From Aquisphaera giovannonii (lineage in GTDB: Bacteria > Planctomycetota > Planctomycetia > Isosphaerales > Isosphaeraceae), in contig NZ_CP042997.1 of NCBI RefSeq assembly GCF_008087625.1, forward strand, positions 5,208,001 through 5,272,000: a stretch of 64,000 bases of DNA. The letters run 5' to 3'. The stretch's first letter is position 1, and each line of letters begins with the position of its first letter. The position numbers and the translations under genes were made by a program. Below, piece after piece: positions 1 through 8,512 of this stretch. Below the pieces are notes generated by a model. That model ran no database searches, was not told where the DNA came from, and saw nothing but the letters and a program-made list of their open reading frames with translations.

Positions 1-2
1 GA

Positions 3-590
3 TCAGCTCCCTTGCCGGTACGGGCCGTAACCATAATACTTCGGCCGGTCGTCGAGCCGGACGTGCAGCCACGCGACGCCCGCGCCGGCGGTGCTCAGCC
101 AGACGGGCCGCTCGCCGAGGCGGCCCGCCAGGGCCTCGCCGACGGATCGCCACAATTCGTCCCGCTGCCGCTCGGGCGCCTCGCGGACGAACGCGGCGAG
201 GTGCCCGTATGCCGACGGGGCGGCGACCGGGGCCGGCACGACCAGGATCGCGTCCCGGCCGAGGTTCGGGAAGGCCAGAACCTCCTCGCCGCCCGCGGCG
301 CGGAAGCGGTCGCCGAACGCGTCCGGAGCCGGCCTCCGGGCGAGGCCCGGGTCGTCCAGGGCGACGAACTCGAAGGCCCGCGACGACGTCGCCGCGGTCA
401 CCGCGGGCGTCTCCCAGCGGAAGGCCGCGAACGGCAGCCCGGCCAGGACGCCGTTGAACCAGGCGCGGAACGCCGCGTCCTCCCGCCAGCCGCCCAGCAC
501 GTCGGCGAAGCTCGCGGGCCGTCCGCCGCGATCAACGGCGACGAGGAGGCCCCGGCGCGACTCGATCTCGGCGTCTCGGATCGTCCACAT
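3..590 (-). CDS. DUF6940 family protein
   Basis: A 195-residue protein of unknown function that I recognise as the DUF6940 type. The typical run of conserved blocks is present: FRWETPAVT near residue 57, FEFVALDDPGLARRP, AYGHLAAFVREAPE, and the C-terminal block WLHVRLDDRPKYYGYGPYR. There is no signal peptide and no membrane segment, so it is probably cytosolic. The stop codon lies at the very edge of the window, and the gene appears complete. It runs in the same direction as the small genes that follow upstream on this strand (608-1203), with an 18-base gap, so it may be the last gene of a three-gene operon. The reaction is unknown. Confidence 0.8.
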   Translation of the reverse strand: MWTIRDAEIESRRGLLVAVDRGGRPASFADVLGGWREDAAFRAWFNGVLAGLPFAAFRWETPAVTAATSSRAFEFVALDDPGLARRPAPDAFGDRFRAAGGEEVLAFPNLGRDAILVVPAPVAAPSAYGHLAAFVREAPERQRDELWRSVGEALAGRLGERPVWLSTAGAGVAWLHVRLDDRPKYYGYGPYRQGS

Positions 591-607
591 GGTCAGGGCT
601 CGCCCGC

Positions 608-910
608 CTATCGGCCCGATCCCGCGGTCGGCGCGGCGACCAGGGTGGGGCTCCCGGAGATGGACGTATCCGGCTCGCCGGGAGTCCGAGGAGGCGCCGC
701 TTCGCCCTGCAAACGCGCCAGCAGCTCGGCCCTGTGGCGGTAGAGAATGGCAAGGAGCTCATCGTCGTCCAGGCCACCCAGGCCGCGGCCCAGGTGGACC
801 TCGCCGAGGAAGCCCAGGTGCGCGAACAACTGGCCGAGGCGGATATCCGGTGAGAGCGACCAGACCTCGGCGAGCGTCGCCATCGCCTCCTTCTGCATTT
901 CAGGGGTCAT
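608..910 (-). CDS. Small conserved hypothetical protein
   Basis: A 100-residue protein with a helical N-terminal two-thirds (AEVWSLSPDIRLGQLFAHLGFLG, then DDDELLAILYRHRAELLARL) and a disordered Pro/Thr/Ser-rich tail. Its start codon overlaps the stop of the gene at 907-1203 by four bases (ATGA), which implies translational coupling. I do not recognise a named family. The pattern, with residues such as WSLSPDIRLGQLFAHLG, resembles small proteins often annotated as hypothetical in planctomycetes and cyanobacteria. A partner role with the ParB-fold-like neighbour is plausible but is only inferred from the coupling. Confidence 0.7.
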   Translation of the reverse strand: MTPEMQKEAMATLAEVWSLSPDIRLGQLFAHLGFLGEVHLGRGLGGLDDDELLAILYRHRAELLARLQGEAAPPRTPGEPDTSISGSPTLVAAPTAGSGR

Positions 911-1203
911 GGCAGCACGTCTCCGATCCGGGGTTCCGGGGCGAACGCCTTGGGGAGCCTACCGATCACCTCCACCCGGATGCTCGTGCCCGGGGCGAGC
1001 TTGGCGATCCGAGTGGCCCGAGTCACTCCATTGTAGAGCATCAGGACCCCGTCCGTCCCCTCGTAAACCCAGGGCGGTGGCATGCCGACGGCAGAGCGGC
1101 CGAAGAGGGCGATCTGCCTGGCCAGCCTGGTCGGGTCCGCCCCCTGGCGGCGGGACGGAGGTACGCGAAGTTCGCGGGGATCGATGTCGCGGAAGTCGGC
1201 CAT
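907..1203 (-). CDS. Small protein, possible ParB/sulfiredoxin-like fold
   Basis: A 98-residue protein starting at MADFRDIDP. A much longer frame continues upstream, but that part is a shadow of the oppositely oriented ligD, so I chose the internal ATG. The order of motifs is IDPRELRVP, a conserved Arg/Gln pair (SRRQGAD), a helix (RLARQIALFG), then PPPWVYEGTDG and YNGVTRATRIA. That layout resembles the ParB N-terminal nuclease-like domain (I-x-P-x-x-L ... dG-x-x-R-x-x-A). The similarity is by eye only. Its stop overlaps the start of the 608-910 gene, so the two are very likely co-translated. No catalytic function can be assigned. Confidence 0.65.
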   Translation of the reverse strand: MADFRDIDPRELRVPPSRRQGADPTRLARQIALFGRSAVGMPPPWVYEGTDGVLMLYNGVTRATRIAKLAPGTSIRVEVIGRLPKAFAPEPRIGDVLP

Positions 1204-1428
1204 CGGCCAATCCTGCACCCGAGATACCTGAGGATCCCGATCACGCCCGGATCGCCCCCGAGATCGGGTCCGCTCAAGTCCGATGGCGTTGAATCGTCGC
1301 GTCCCGATCCGCCGTCGCGATCCGCCTGGCGTGGTACTCCATGGTATCGAATGTGCACGCGGTGGGACGAGAGACCCGCGGGCTTGCCATCGCCGAGGCC
1401 CGCCCCGCCTCGTCCGGGAGGATCGCCC

Positions 1429-2949
1429 ATGCCGCTGGACGAATACAACGCCAAACGCGACTTCGCCCGGACGCGCGAGCCGTCGGGGGCGGGGAAGGGG
1501 AAGGCCGGGCGGCCGGCGCGGCCGATCTTCGTCGTGCAGGAGCATCACGCCTCGACCTTGCATTACGACTTCCGCCTGGAAGCCGACGGCGTCCTCAAGA
1601 GCTGGGCCGTGCCGAAGGGGCCGTCGATGGACCCCACGGTCAAGCGGCTGGCCGTGCAGGTCGAGGACCATCCGATCGGCTACGCGACGTTCGAGGGGGA
1701 GATCCCGAAGGGCCAGTACGGGGGCGGCACGGTCCGGATCTGGGACCGCGGGACGTATGAGAGCCTCATGGACCGGAAGGACCCGCCGGAATCCGTCGGC
1801 GAGGCCATCGAGGCGGGTCGGCTCGAGTTCGCCCTGGACGGAGCGCGGCTCCGCGGGGCGTTTGCCCTCGTCCGCATGAAGGCCCGCGGCAAGGGCAAGC
1901 CGCAGTGGCTGCTCATCAAGGGGAAGGACGAGTTCGCCCGTGCCGAGCCCGAGCCGGCCGACGAGGCCGGGAGGGCTGCGGCGAAGCCCAGGGCCGCCGC
2001 CGCGAAGCGCCCGAGCCGGCCCCGCGGGCGGCGATCGGTCGGGGCCCCGCGGGCGGTCGAGCTGACCCATGCCGACCGCGTCGTCTTCCCCGAGGCCGGG
2101 CTCACCAAGCGCGACGTCTTCGCCTATTACGAGAAGGTCGCCGACCGCCTCCTCCCGTTCCTGGTGGACCGGCCCATCACGGTCGAGCGCCTGCCCGAGG
2201 GCCTCGCCGAGGGGGCGCCCCATTTCTGGCAGAAGGACACGCCGGAGTACTACCCCGACTGGATCCCCCGCGTCGAGCTGGTGGCCGAGAGCGGGAAGGT
2301 CGTCCGCTACGCGCTGGTCAACGACCGGGAGACGCTCCTGTACCTGGTGAACCAGGGCGCGACCACCTTCCACGCCTGGGCCTCGCGGACGCGGGACCTG
2401 GACCGGCCCGATCTCGTGCTCTTCGACCTGGACCCCGGCGCGGCGCCTTTCGCCGACGTGATCGCCGTGGCGAGGGCCATCGGGGATTCGCTCATAGGGC
2501 AGGGGGCCGGGGCGTTCGTGAAGACCTCGGGCAAGAGCGGCCTCCACGTCCTGACGCCGTGGGACCGGGCCGGCGGGTTCGACGAGGCGCGGGCCTGGGC
2601 ACGCGAGCTCGCCGAGCGGACGGCCGCGGCCCTACCGGCGCTCGCCACGGTCGAGATCCGCAAGGCCAAACGGGGCGGGCGGGTCTACATCGACGTCCTC
2701 CAGAACGCGCGCGGGCATCACGCCGTCCCGCCGTACGTCCTGCGGGCCATCCCGCGCGCGACGGTCTCCACCCCGCTGGACTGGAAGGAGGTCGCCGAGG
2801 GGCTCGACCCCGCGGCGTTCACGACCAAGAAGGCCCTCGCCCGCTTCGCCCGGCGGAGGACGGACCCGTTCGCGGGCCTCCTGGAGGCGATCGGCGGCCG
2901 TCGCGAGCCGGCGGCCTCGGCGCCGGCACTGGCGCCGGCGAGGGGCTGA
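1429..2949 (+). CDS. ligD: LigD-type repair protein: 3'-phosphoesterase plus polymerase, no ligase domain
   Basis: A 506-residue DNA end-processing protein of bacterial non-homologous end joining. The N-terminal phosphoesterase domain (about residues 30-165) shows HHASTLHYDFRLE, with likely metal ligands His39, His45, Asp47 and Arg49, and VEDHPIGYATFEG with His81. After an Ala/Pro/Arg-rich linker comes the primase-polymerase domain (about 205-490). It has the FDLDPG motif (Asp333, Asp335), KTSGKSGLHV, and a third acidic residue in VYIDVLQNARG (Asp422). The ATP-dependent ligase domain found in multidomain LigD is absent, so sealing must rely on another ligase. The start was set at MPLDEYNAKRDF, because upstream frame sequence overlaps the opposite-strand gene. 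The next gene begins 3 bases after the stop, so the two form an operon. No Ku gene is in the window. Confidence 0.92.
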   Translation: MPLDEYNAKRDFARTREPSGAGKGKAGRPARPIFVVQEHHASTLHYDFRLEADGVLKSWAVPKGPSMDPTVKRLAVQVEDHPIGYATFEGEIPKGQYGGGTVRIWDRGTYESLMDRKDPPESVGEAIEAGRLEFALDGARLRGAFALVRMKARGKGKPQWLLIKGKDEFARAEPEPADEAGRAAAKPRAAAAKRPSRPRGRRSVGAPRAVELTHADRVVFPEAGLTKRDVFAYYEKVADRLLPFLVDRPITVERLPEGLAEGAPHFWQKDTPEYYPDWIPRVELVAESGKVVRYALVNDRETLLYLVNQGATTFHAWASRTRDLDRPDLVLFDLDPGAAPFADVIAVARAIGDSLIGQGAGAFVKTSGKSGLHVLTPWDRAGGFDEARAWARELAERTAAALPALATVEIRKAKRGGRVYIDVLQNARGHHAVPPYVLRAIPRATVSTPLDWKEVAEGLDPAAFTTKKALARFARRRTDPFAGLLEAIGGRREPAASAPALAPARG

Positions 2950-2952
2950 GGC

Positions 2953-3681
2953 ATGGGCGTGCACATCGGGACCTCGGGCTGGAGCTACGACCACTGGGTC
3001 GGCGTCCTCTACCCGAAGTCCGCCTCCAGCCTGGAGCGGCTCGACGCCTACGCCCGGACGTTTCAGACGGTCGAGGTGAACAACACGTTCTACCGGTGGC
3101 CCCGGGACGAGGTCTTCTCGACCTGGCGCGAGCGGTCGCCCGACGGCTTCCTCTTCTCGGCCAAGGCGTCGCGGGGCCTGACCCAGTTCCGCAAGCTGAA
3201 CGACCCGCTGCCGTGGCTGGGGCGGATGGAGGCCGGCCTGTCCCGCCTGGGGGAGCAGCGCGGGGTGACGCTCTGCCAGCTCCCGCCCCACTTCCCGCGC
3301 GACCTCGACCGCCTGGATCGCTTCCTGGCCGTTGTCCCGCCGGGCCCTCGCCTGGCCGTCGAGTTCCGCCACCCCTCGTGGGACGTGGAGGAGACGTACG
3401 CCGTCCTGGAACGCCACGGCGCGGCGTACTGCGTCATGAGCGGCGCGAACCTGCCTTGCGTCCTCCGCGCGACCGCGGCCTTCGTGTTCGTCCGCCTCCA
3501 CGGCCCGGACCGCCAGCACCTGTACGCCGGCTCGTATCCCGAGGACGACCTCCGCTGGTGGGCGGAGCGGATCGGCGAGTGGCGTCGGCAGGGCCGGGAG
3601 GTCTTCGCCTACTTCAACAACGACGGCCACGGATACGCCGTCCGCAACGCATTGCGGCTGCGGGAGCTGGCCGGGTCGTAG
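2953..3681 (+). CDS. DUF72 (YecE-like) protein
   Basis: A 242-residue TIM-barrel-like protein of the DUF72/YecE family. Hallmarks are the N-terminal GTSGWSYDHWVGVLYP, the EVNNTFYRWP segment, FLFSAKASRGLTQFRKL, the central VEFRHPSWD block and the C-terminal FAYFNNDGHGYAVRNA. The length matches the family. The biochemical role of this family is not established. It starts three bases after the ligD stop and is almost certainly co-transcribed with it. DUF72 genes often lie near ligD or Ku in bacterial genomes, which is family-level knowledge and hints at a repair-related setting. Confidence 0.93.
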   Translation: MGVHIGTSGWSYDHWVGVLYPKSASSLERLDAYARTFQTVEVNNTFYRWPRDEVFSTWRERSPDGFLFSAKASRGLTQFRKLNDPLPWLGRMEAGLSRLGEQRGVTLCQLPPHFPRDLDRLDRFLAVVPPGPRLAVEFRHPSWDVEETYAVLERHGAAYCVMSGANLPCVLRATAAFVFVRLHGPDRQHLYAGSYPEDDLRWWAERIGEWRRQGREVFAYFNNDGHGYAVRNALRLRELAGS

Positions 3682-3836
3682 GCGCGATCTTCGGGGACCT
3701 TCCCGATCCGTCCCATGGGACGGCGACCACGATCGTCAGGTCGTGGCCCGGACGGGCGTAGCCTCCAGCCTCGCACGTCCGTGCGGTCCGGGGCCGGGCG
3801 GCGTGGCCTTCCGCGTCCGGACCCGCCGCATGCCCG

Positions 3837-3897
3837 TCCGGCTCACGCCGGAGGCTGGGGGCTTCGCCCGTTTGAACCACCGGCTCACGCCGGTGGT
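3837..3897. repeat. Paired REP-like hairpins between convergent genes
   Basis: Two short palindromes share the same core, CCGGCTCACGCCGG. The first spans 3837-3852. The second, at 3876-3897, is a perfect 9-base-pair stem with a TCAC loop. They lie between the convergent DUF72 and DUF3072 genes and could act as a bidirectional terminator, though there is no T tract. The shared TCAC loop suggests REP-like units rather than two unrelated terminators. Confidence 0.55.
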
Positions 3898-3952
3898 CAC
3901 GTGGCTGTCCATGTTCGCCCGGAGAAGGGCCAAGGCGCGGCTTTGGATGGCC

Positions 3953-4201
3953 TCAGGCCTTCCGCGACTTGGCCTTCTTCTTCGGGGCGTCGTCGTCCAG
4001 GCCCGCCTTCTGCCGGAGCTCGTCGATCTTCATCGACGCCTCGGCCTTGGTCATCTCGTCGGGGACCTCCTCACCGGCCTTGCGGGCGAGCGTGTGGACG
4101 TACGACTCCTGGGCCCCGGTCATCGGCTCCTCGCCCGTCGTCCAGTCGGACGGATCCTTGATCGCGTCGTTCTCGGCCTGGGCGTTATTCCGGTCGCTCA
4201 T
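3953..4201 (-). CDS. DUF3072 domain protein
   Basis: An 82-residue protein. The conserved core is WTTGEEPMTGAQESYVHTLARKAGEE, followed by MTKAEASMKIDELRQKAGL, which is the DUF3072 signature. The C-terminus is a basic lysine-rich tail (KKKAKSRKA), the kind of tail found on small nucleic-acid-associated proteins. The start was placed at MSDRNNAQ. The frame extends further upstream, but that part has no conserved features. It is convergent with the DUF72 gene. The function is unknown. Confidence 0.8.
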   Translation of the reverse strand: MSDRNNAQAENDAIKDPSDWTTGEEPMTGAQESYVHTLARKAGEEVPDEMTKAEASMKIDELRQKAGLDDDAPKKKAKSRKA

Positions 4202-4741
4202 CGGTGCGCCTCGCTGTCCTGATAGCCCACGCCACCCCCGCCTCCACGAGGCCGTCGCGCGTGGCGAATGTGGACGTAGGTACAGCAATACGCGTGCCGG
4301 GGCCGCGCGATTCCGCGCCGAGGTCGGGCGGGTGGCGCCGGATCGAGCCGCGACCGTTCGCCTCAGCCCGGAGGGCGTCGTCGGGTGGCGTCGCCGCGGG
4401 GGATGGCGTGCGTTCCCTGGAACGCGCGCTGCTGCCGGTCGAGCAGGTGCCGACGCTCCAGGGCGTGGGCCTGGCTGGCGGGGACGTTGCTGACGCAGGC
4501 CGGGGAGGAGACGGGGGCCGGGCGGAGCGGGGCGCGGTGCATGGGGGCGAGTCCCGGATGAAGATTGGGCGAGTCATCCCGATCGGCGAGAAACAAACCT
4601 TCCCTGCTGAGGCTCCCGGGGCCACAATACTTGCGGGGATTACCCATCTTGACGGGCGTCGGTGTTGGTTCGCCGGTTGCCAGGCATCGGCGTTCGGCCT
4701 GCCCGCGGCTTTCTCGGGAATGGATCGAGGCGAGACAGAGC
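4202..4741. other. Intergenic region without a supported gene
   Basis: About 540 bases between the divergent DUF3072 and HAD genes. Long frames exist here on both strands, as everywhere in this high-GC DNA, but none gives a recognisable or compositionally convincing protein. The promoters of both genes probably lie here. I see no convincing -35/-10 pair and no repeat family member. Confidence 0.5.
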
Positions 4742-5464
4742 ATGCCCATGAGCAATCCACCGAATTGGGACCTCATCTCGGGGATCGTCTTCGACGCGGT
4801 CGGGACTTTAATCAAACCGGTCCCGTCGGTGGCGGACGTCTACACGGACGCGGCGCGGCGGCAGGGGGTGGAGCTGCATCGGGACGAGGTGAAGGCCCGG
4901 TTCCAGGTCCACTTCGGCAGCGACGAGGTGCGGGGCGACCGGGGGATCCACTCGACGGACGAGGCGACGGAGGTCCACCGCTGGCGACGGATCGTGCACA
5001 AGGTCCTGCCCGAGGTGCCGGACCCCGGCCGGGTCTTCGACGACCTCTGGGATCATTTCCGCCATCCCGGCTCGTGGCGGTGCTTCCCGGACGTCGCCCC
5101 GGCCCTGCGCCTGGTGCACGAGGCCGGGATCACGGTCTGCATCGGGTCGAACTTCGACGCGAGGCTCCGCGAGGTGGTCCTCGGCCATCCGGACCTGGGC
5201 TGGGCCCTCGATGCGCTCGTGATCTCGTCGGAGGTCGGCTACCGGAAGCCGCATCCGAAGTTCTTCGAGGCGGTCTGCCGGCGCCTGGGGCTGGCCCCGG
5301 AGCAGGTGCTCTGCGTGGGCGACGACGCCGAGAACGACGTCCGCGGGGCGATGCGGGCCGGGCTCTCCGCGGTCCTCCTGGCCCGCGGCGGCGACGGGCC
5401 GCAGGACCTGCCCCACATCCCCAACCTGACCGACCTGATGGAGTCCCGCCTGGCCGAAGCCTGA
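4742..5464 (+). CDS. HAD-superfamily hydrolase
   Basis: A 240-residue phosphatase-like protein of the haloacid dehalogenase superfamily. Motif I is IVFDAVGTLI with the nucleophilic Asp in the DxxGT pattern. Motif II is GITVCIGSNFD, motif III includes the lysine of GYRKPHPKFFEAV, and motif IV is CVGDDAENDVRGA. The helical cap lies between motifs I and II, as in the REG-2-like/YjjG-type subgroup. The substrate cannot be told from sequence. Two in-frame ATG codons (4742 and 4748) are possible starts. There is no signal peptide. The gene stands alone, with about 270 bases to lpxD. Confidence 0.88.
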   Translation: MPMSNPPNWDLISGIVFDAVGTLIKPVPSVADVYTDAARRQGVELHRDEVKARFQVHFGSDEVRGDRGIHSTDEATEVHRWRRIVHKVLPEVPDPGRVFDDLWDHFRHPGSWRCFPDVAPALRLVHEAGITVCIGSNFDARLREVVLGHPDLGWALDALVISSEVGYRKPHPKFFEAVCRRLGLAPEQVLCVGDDAENDVRGAMRAGLSAVLLARGGDGPQDLPHIPNLTDLMESRLAEA

Positions 5465-5735
5465 AGTTGGTCCGCCCCGCGTGACGATCCACGGTGCAGC
5501 GGAGATCACCGGAGGGGGCCATGAATCGCCTTGCCGGCCCGGGCGACTTGGATTAGAGTCCGCCGGCCAGGATGGCCCCCTTCTTCAGGATCGCAACCGC
5601 CAGGATAACGGAAATCGGCCGGACGGGAGGGCGCTCTTTTCGCGACCGGGCCCGGTGCCAGGGTCATGGCATCGGCCGCGATCGCGGCCGGTCCGCGGCC
5701 CGTCTGCTCCTTTCAGGGAAGAAAGGATATCGCCC

Positions 5736-6872
5736 GTGGTTGCTACGGTCGAACAGCTTGCGGCCCTCGTCCGGGGGCGCCTGGTGGGCGACGGCACGGT
5801 CCCCATCCGCTCGGCCCGGCCCGTCGCCGAGGCGGGGCCCGGCGACATCACGTTCATCGAGAGCGAGCGCTACGCCAAGCTGCTGAAGACCTCGCCCGCC
5901 TCGGCCGCGATCGTCGGCCCGCACTTCCGGGCGGCCCGCCCGGCGGTCAAGGAGGAGCTCGCCGTCATCGAGGTCGAGGATCCGATCGCCGCCTTCGTCA
6001 CCGTCCGCCGGCACCTCGCCGGCGAGCAGAAGCCGCGCTGGACCGGCATCCATCCGCAGGCCTGCGTGATGCCCACGGCGCAGGTCGGCGAGAAGGTGGC
6101 CGTCTATCCGTTCGCGTACGTCGGCGAGGAGGCCGAGGTCGGGGCGGGGACGACGATCCACCCCGGCGCGGTGATCGGCGACCGCTGCAAGATCGGCGAG
6201 GGCTGCGTCATCCACCCCAACGCCGTCCTCTATGCGGACGTGGTGCTCGGCGATCGCGTGGAGGTCCACTCCGGCACGGTGCTCGGCGGCGACGGCTTCG
6301 GCTACCGGCAGGCGGACGGCCGGCACGTGAAGATCCCGCACACCGGCCGGCTCGAGGTGGGCAGCGACGTCGAGATCGGCTCCAACTGCACGATCGACCG
6401 GGCCACGTTCGAGGCCACCCGGATCGGCGAGGGGACGAAGATCGACAACCTCGTCATGATCGGCCACAACAACCAGATCGGCCGCCACAACCTGCTCTGC
6501 GGCCAGGTGGGCATCGCCGGGAGCTGCAAGACCGGCGACTACGTCGTGATGGCCGGCCAGGCCGGGATCAAGGACAAGGTCGAGATCGGCGACGGCGTGA
6601 TCGTCGGCGCCCAGGCCGGCGTGCACCGGAGCATCCCGAGCGGCCAGCAGGTCCTCGGCGCCCCGGCCATCCCGGTCCGCGAGCAGCGGCGGCTCTTCCA
6701 GATGATCGCCCGCCTGCCCGAGCTCTACAAGCAGTTCCGCGAGCTGGCCGCCCAGGTGGGCGTGCTCTCCGCGGCCGCGGGCATCCCGCAGGCCGCCGGC
6801 GACGGGGCGGCCGCCCCGGCCGCCGACGAGGCGTCGGACGGATCCGCCGCCGCCGCCGCCGCCGGATCCTGA
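5736..6872 (+). CDS. lpxD: UDP-3-O-acylglucosamine N-acyltransferase
   Basis: A 378-residue LpxD, which adds the second acyl chain to UDP-3-O-acylglucosamine in lipid A synthesis. The N-terminal uridine-binding domain includes PGDITFIESERYAKLL. The left-handed beta-helix (about residues 105-330) is built from hexapeptide repeats. The catalytic His is in IGHNNQIG, at about residue 244, preceded by GSNCTIDRATFEATRIGEG. A helical C-terminus (LFQMIARLPELYKQFREL) and an Ala-rich tail make it somewhat longer than the usual 340 residues. The GTG start is supported by an upstream GAAAGGA. lpxI follows after 16 bases, so the two form a lipid A operon. Outer-membrane lipopolysaccharide is thus expected in this organism. 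Confidence 0.95.
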   Translation: MVATVEQLAALVRGRLVGDGTVPIRSARPVAEAGPGDITFIESERYAKLLKTSPASAAIVGPHFRAARPAVKEELAVIEVEDPIAAFVTVRRHLAGEQKPRWTGIHPQACVMPTAQVGEKVAVYPFAYVGEEAEVGAGTTIHPGAVIGDRCKIGEGCVIHPNAVLYADVVLGDRVEVHSGTVLGGDGFGYRQADGRHVKIPHTGRLEVGSDVEIGSNCTIDRATFEATRIGEGTKIDNLVMIGHNNQIGRHNLLCGQVGIAGSCKTGDYVVMAGQAGIKDKVEIGDGVIVGAQAGVHRSIPSGQQVLGAPAIPVREQRRLFQMIARLPELYKQFRELAAQVGVLSAAAGIPQAAGDGAAAPAADEASDGSAAAAAAGS

Positions 6873-6888
6873 CCGAGGGAGGCTCGAC

Positions 6889-7854
6889 GTGACGCGTCTG
6901 CTCGCGAATCGCGCCGGCCGGCGACCCGCCCCGCCGGCCCTCGAACCGCCGCCCCGGCCCCGGCATTACGTCGCCTCGCACTGGCGGCCCGACCCGAGCC
7001 ACGTCCGCGGCGACGAGATGATCGGCCTGCTCGCCGGCAGCGGCCGATTCCCGATCCTCTTCGCCGAGGCCGCGAGGCGGCAGGGGCTGAAGGTCGCCTG
7101 CGTCGGCATCCGCTACGAGGCCCCCGACGAGCTCCGCACGCTCTGCGACTCGTTCGAGCGGGTCGGCGTCGCCCGGCTGGGCGGCATGATCCGCGCCTTC
7201 CGCCGCCGGGGCGTGCGCCGGATCGTGATGGCCGGCAAGGTGACCAAGAACGTGATCTACACCCCCTGGCGGGTCGTCCATCTCTGCCCGGACCTGCGGA
7301 CCCTCCGGTGGTGGTACCGCCGGCCCCGGTCGGACAACCGGGACGACTCGCTGTTGCTCTCCATCATCGACGAGTTCGAGAGGGACGGCATGACGTTCGA
7401 CTCGGCCCTGGACTACAGCCCGGAGCTCCTCGTGAAGGAAGGCGTCCTCACGCGGCGGGTCCCGACGCCCTCGGAGCAAAAAGACATCGCCTTCGGCTGG
7501 CGGATGGCCAAGGAGATGGGCCGTCTCGACGTCGGCCAGTCGGTGGCCGTGAAGGAGCTCTCCACCCTGGCGATCGAGGCCATCGAGGGCACCGACCGCT
7601 GCATCGAGCGTGCCGGGGCCCTCTGCCGCGCCGGGGGCTGGACCCTCGTGAAGGTCGCCAAGCCCCAGCAGGACATGCGGTTCGACGTCCCGACGATCGG
7701 CATGACCACGGTGGAGAACCTTCACAAGGCCGGCGCGAGGGTCCTCGCCATCGAGGCCGGCCGGACCATCGTCGTCGACCAGCCCGACGTCGTCGCCCTC
7801 GCCGACCGCCACGGCATGACCATCGTCGCCCTGTCGGACGACGCGGCCGGCTGA
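6889..7854 (+). CDS. lpxI: UDP-2,3-diacylglucosamine diphosphatase LpxI
   Basis: A 321-residue protein of the LpxI (formerly DUF1009) family, which hydrolyses UDP-2,3-diacylglucosamine to lipid X and UMP. It replaces LpxH in many bacteria. The family core starts at MIGLLAGSGRFPILFAEA, and includes FRRRGVRRIVMAGKVTK, SDNRDDSLLLSIIDEFE, TDRCIERAGALC, KVAKPQQDMRFDVPTIG and VENLHKAGARVLAIEAGRT. About 43 residues precede the core. The GTG at 6889 has a good ribosome binding site (GAGGGAGG, spacing 6-8), but the ATG at 7018 would give the standard length. It is the second gene of the lpxD operon. No other lpx genes are adjacent. Confidence 0.93.
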   Translation: MTRLLANRAGRRPAPPALEPPPRPRHYVASHWRPDPSHVRGDEMIGLLAGSGRFPILFAEAARRQGLKVACVGIRYEAPDELRTLCDSFERVGVARLGGMIRAFRRRGVRRIVMAGKVTKNVIYTPWRVVHLCPDLRTLRWWYRRPRSDNRDDSLLLSIIDEFERDGMTFDSALDYSPELLVKEGVLTRRVPTPSEQKDIAFGWRMAKEMGRLDVGQSVAVKELSTLAIEAIEGTDRCIERAGALCRAGGWTLVKVAKPQQDMRFDVPTIGMTTVENLHKAGARVLAIEAGRTIVVDQPDVVALADRHGMTIVALSDDAAG

Positions 7855-8019
7855 ATCTGGACTCACCACAGAGGGCACGGAGAAGGCCGGAAGAGGAGAG
7901 GATGCGGGGAGGACGAGGGGCGAGGTCATGTGGGAGCCGCATCCGCCCGGCGAACGGGTGAGAGTCTGTCCCATAAGCAACGCTTCCTGCAATCCCCCTC
8001 GAGAAGGCGAGCCGATCCC

Positions 8020-8122
8020 GGTTCTCCCCCTTACGAAGGGGGAGCTAGAGGGGATGTATTGATCCAGGCCGAGGCGATCGAAATCACCCCCCTGTATCCC
8101 CCCTTCGCAAGGGGGAAGCGGA
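8020..8122. repeat. Inverted-repeat element, CCCCCTTACGAAGGGGG family
   Basis: About 100 bases with a palindromic end on each side (8025-8043 and 8098-8116), flanking an interior that contains GGCGATCGAAATCACCCCCCTG. A close relative lies at 21385-21498, with the same ends and the same interior motif. The small frame that crosses it (7930-8199) is a by-product of the repeat and is not annotated as a gene. Confidence 0.7.
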
Positions 8123-8302
8123 TCCGGACCTCCCTCTTGCTCGAGGCTAGTCGCGACGAGACGCCGCCTGGGATACAGGACTTGCGGGACAGTCACTGAG
8201 CCGTGGCCGGCGAGCGGGAGGAGAGCGCCCTTCCCGATGCCGCCAAATCGCGAGCGGGGTAAGCTGGAAGGCGTAACCTCCCTATCCGGACGGAGGTGCC
8301 CC

Positions 8303-8512
8303 GTGACGCTGACCATCGACGTGGATCTCCCGGCGGACCTGGCCCGGTTCCGGCTCCCTTCGGGTGTTGCCTCGCGGCTTCAGAACCTGCTGGATCGCCA
8401 GGATGCTGGCTTCCCCCTGACCGTTGAGGAGCGTGCCGAGGCCGAGGGCCTGGCCGATCTGGCGGACCTGCTTACGCTGCTCCGGCTCCGGACCGAGCGG
8501 GCGGGATCATGA
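8303..8512 (+). CDS. Small HNH-partner protein
   Basis: A 69-residue protein with a GTG start preceded by GGAGGT at good spacing. The C-terminal half (LLDRQDAG-PLTVEERAEAEGLADLADLLTLLRLR) matches the C-terminal half of the protein at 61002-61292 in pattern (LLVRNQGDALTPPEKEELETYLRVSMMIDLM). In both places the next gene encodes an HNH nuclease. Here the stop overlaps the ATG of that gene by four bases. The conserved pairing suggests a regulator or antitoxin-like partner, but no function is proven. The HNH gene behind it is truncated in this copy. Confidence 0.7.
   Translation: MTLTIDVDLPADLARFRLPSGVASRLQNLLDRQDAGFPLTVEERAEAEGLADLADLLTLLRLRTERAGS

Noticed and set aside
7930-8199. Small protein of 89 residues
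   Set aside because: The frame runs through a CCCCCTTACG inverted-repeat element that recurs elsewhere. No ribosome binding site and no conserved pattern.
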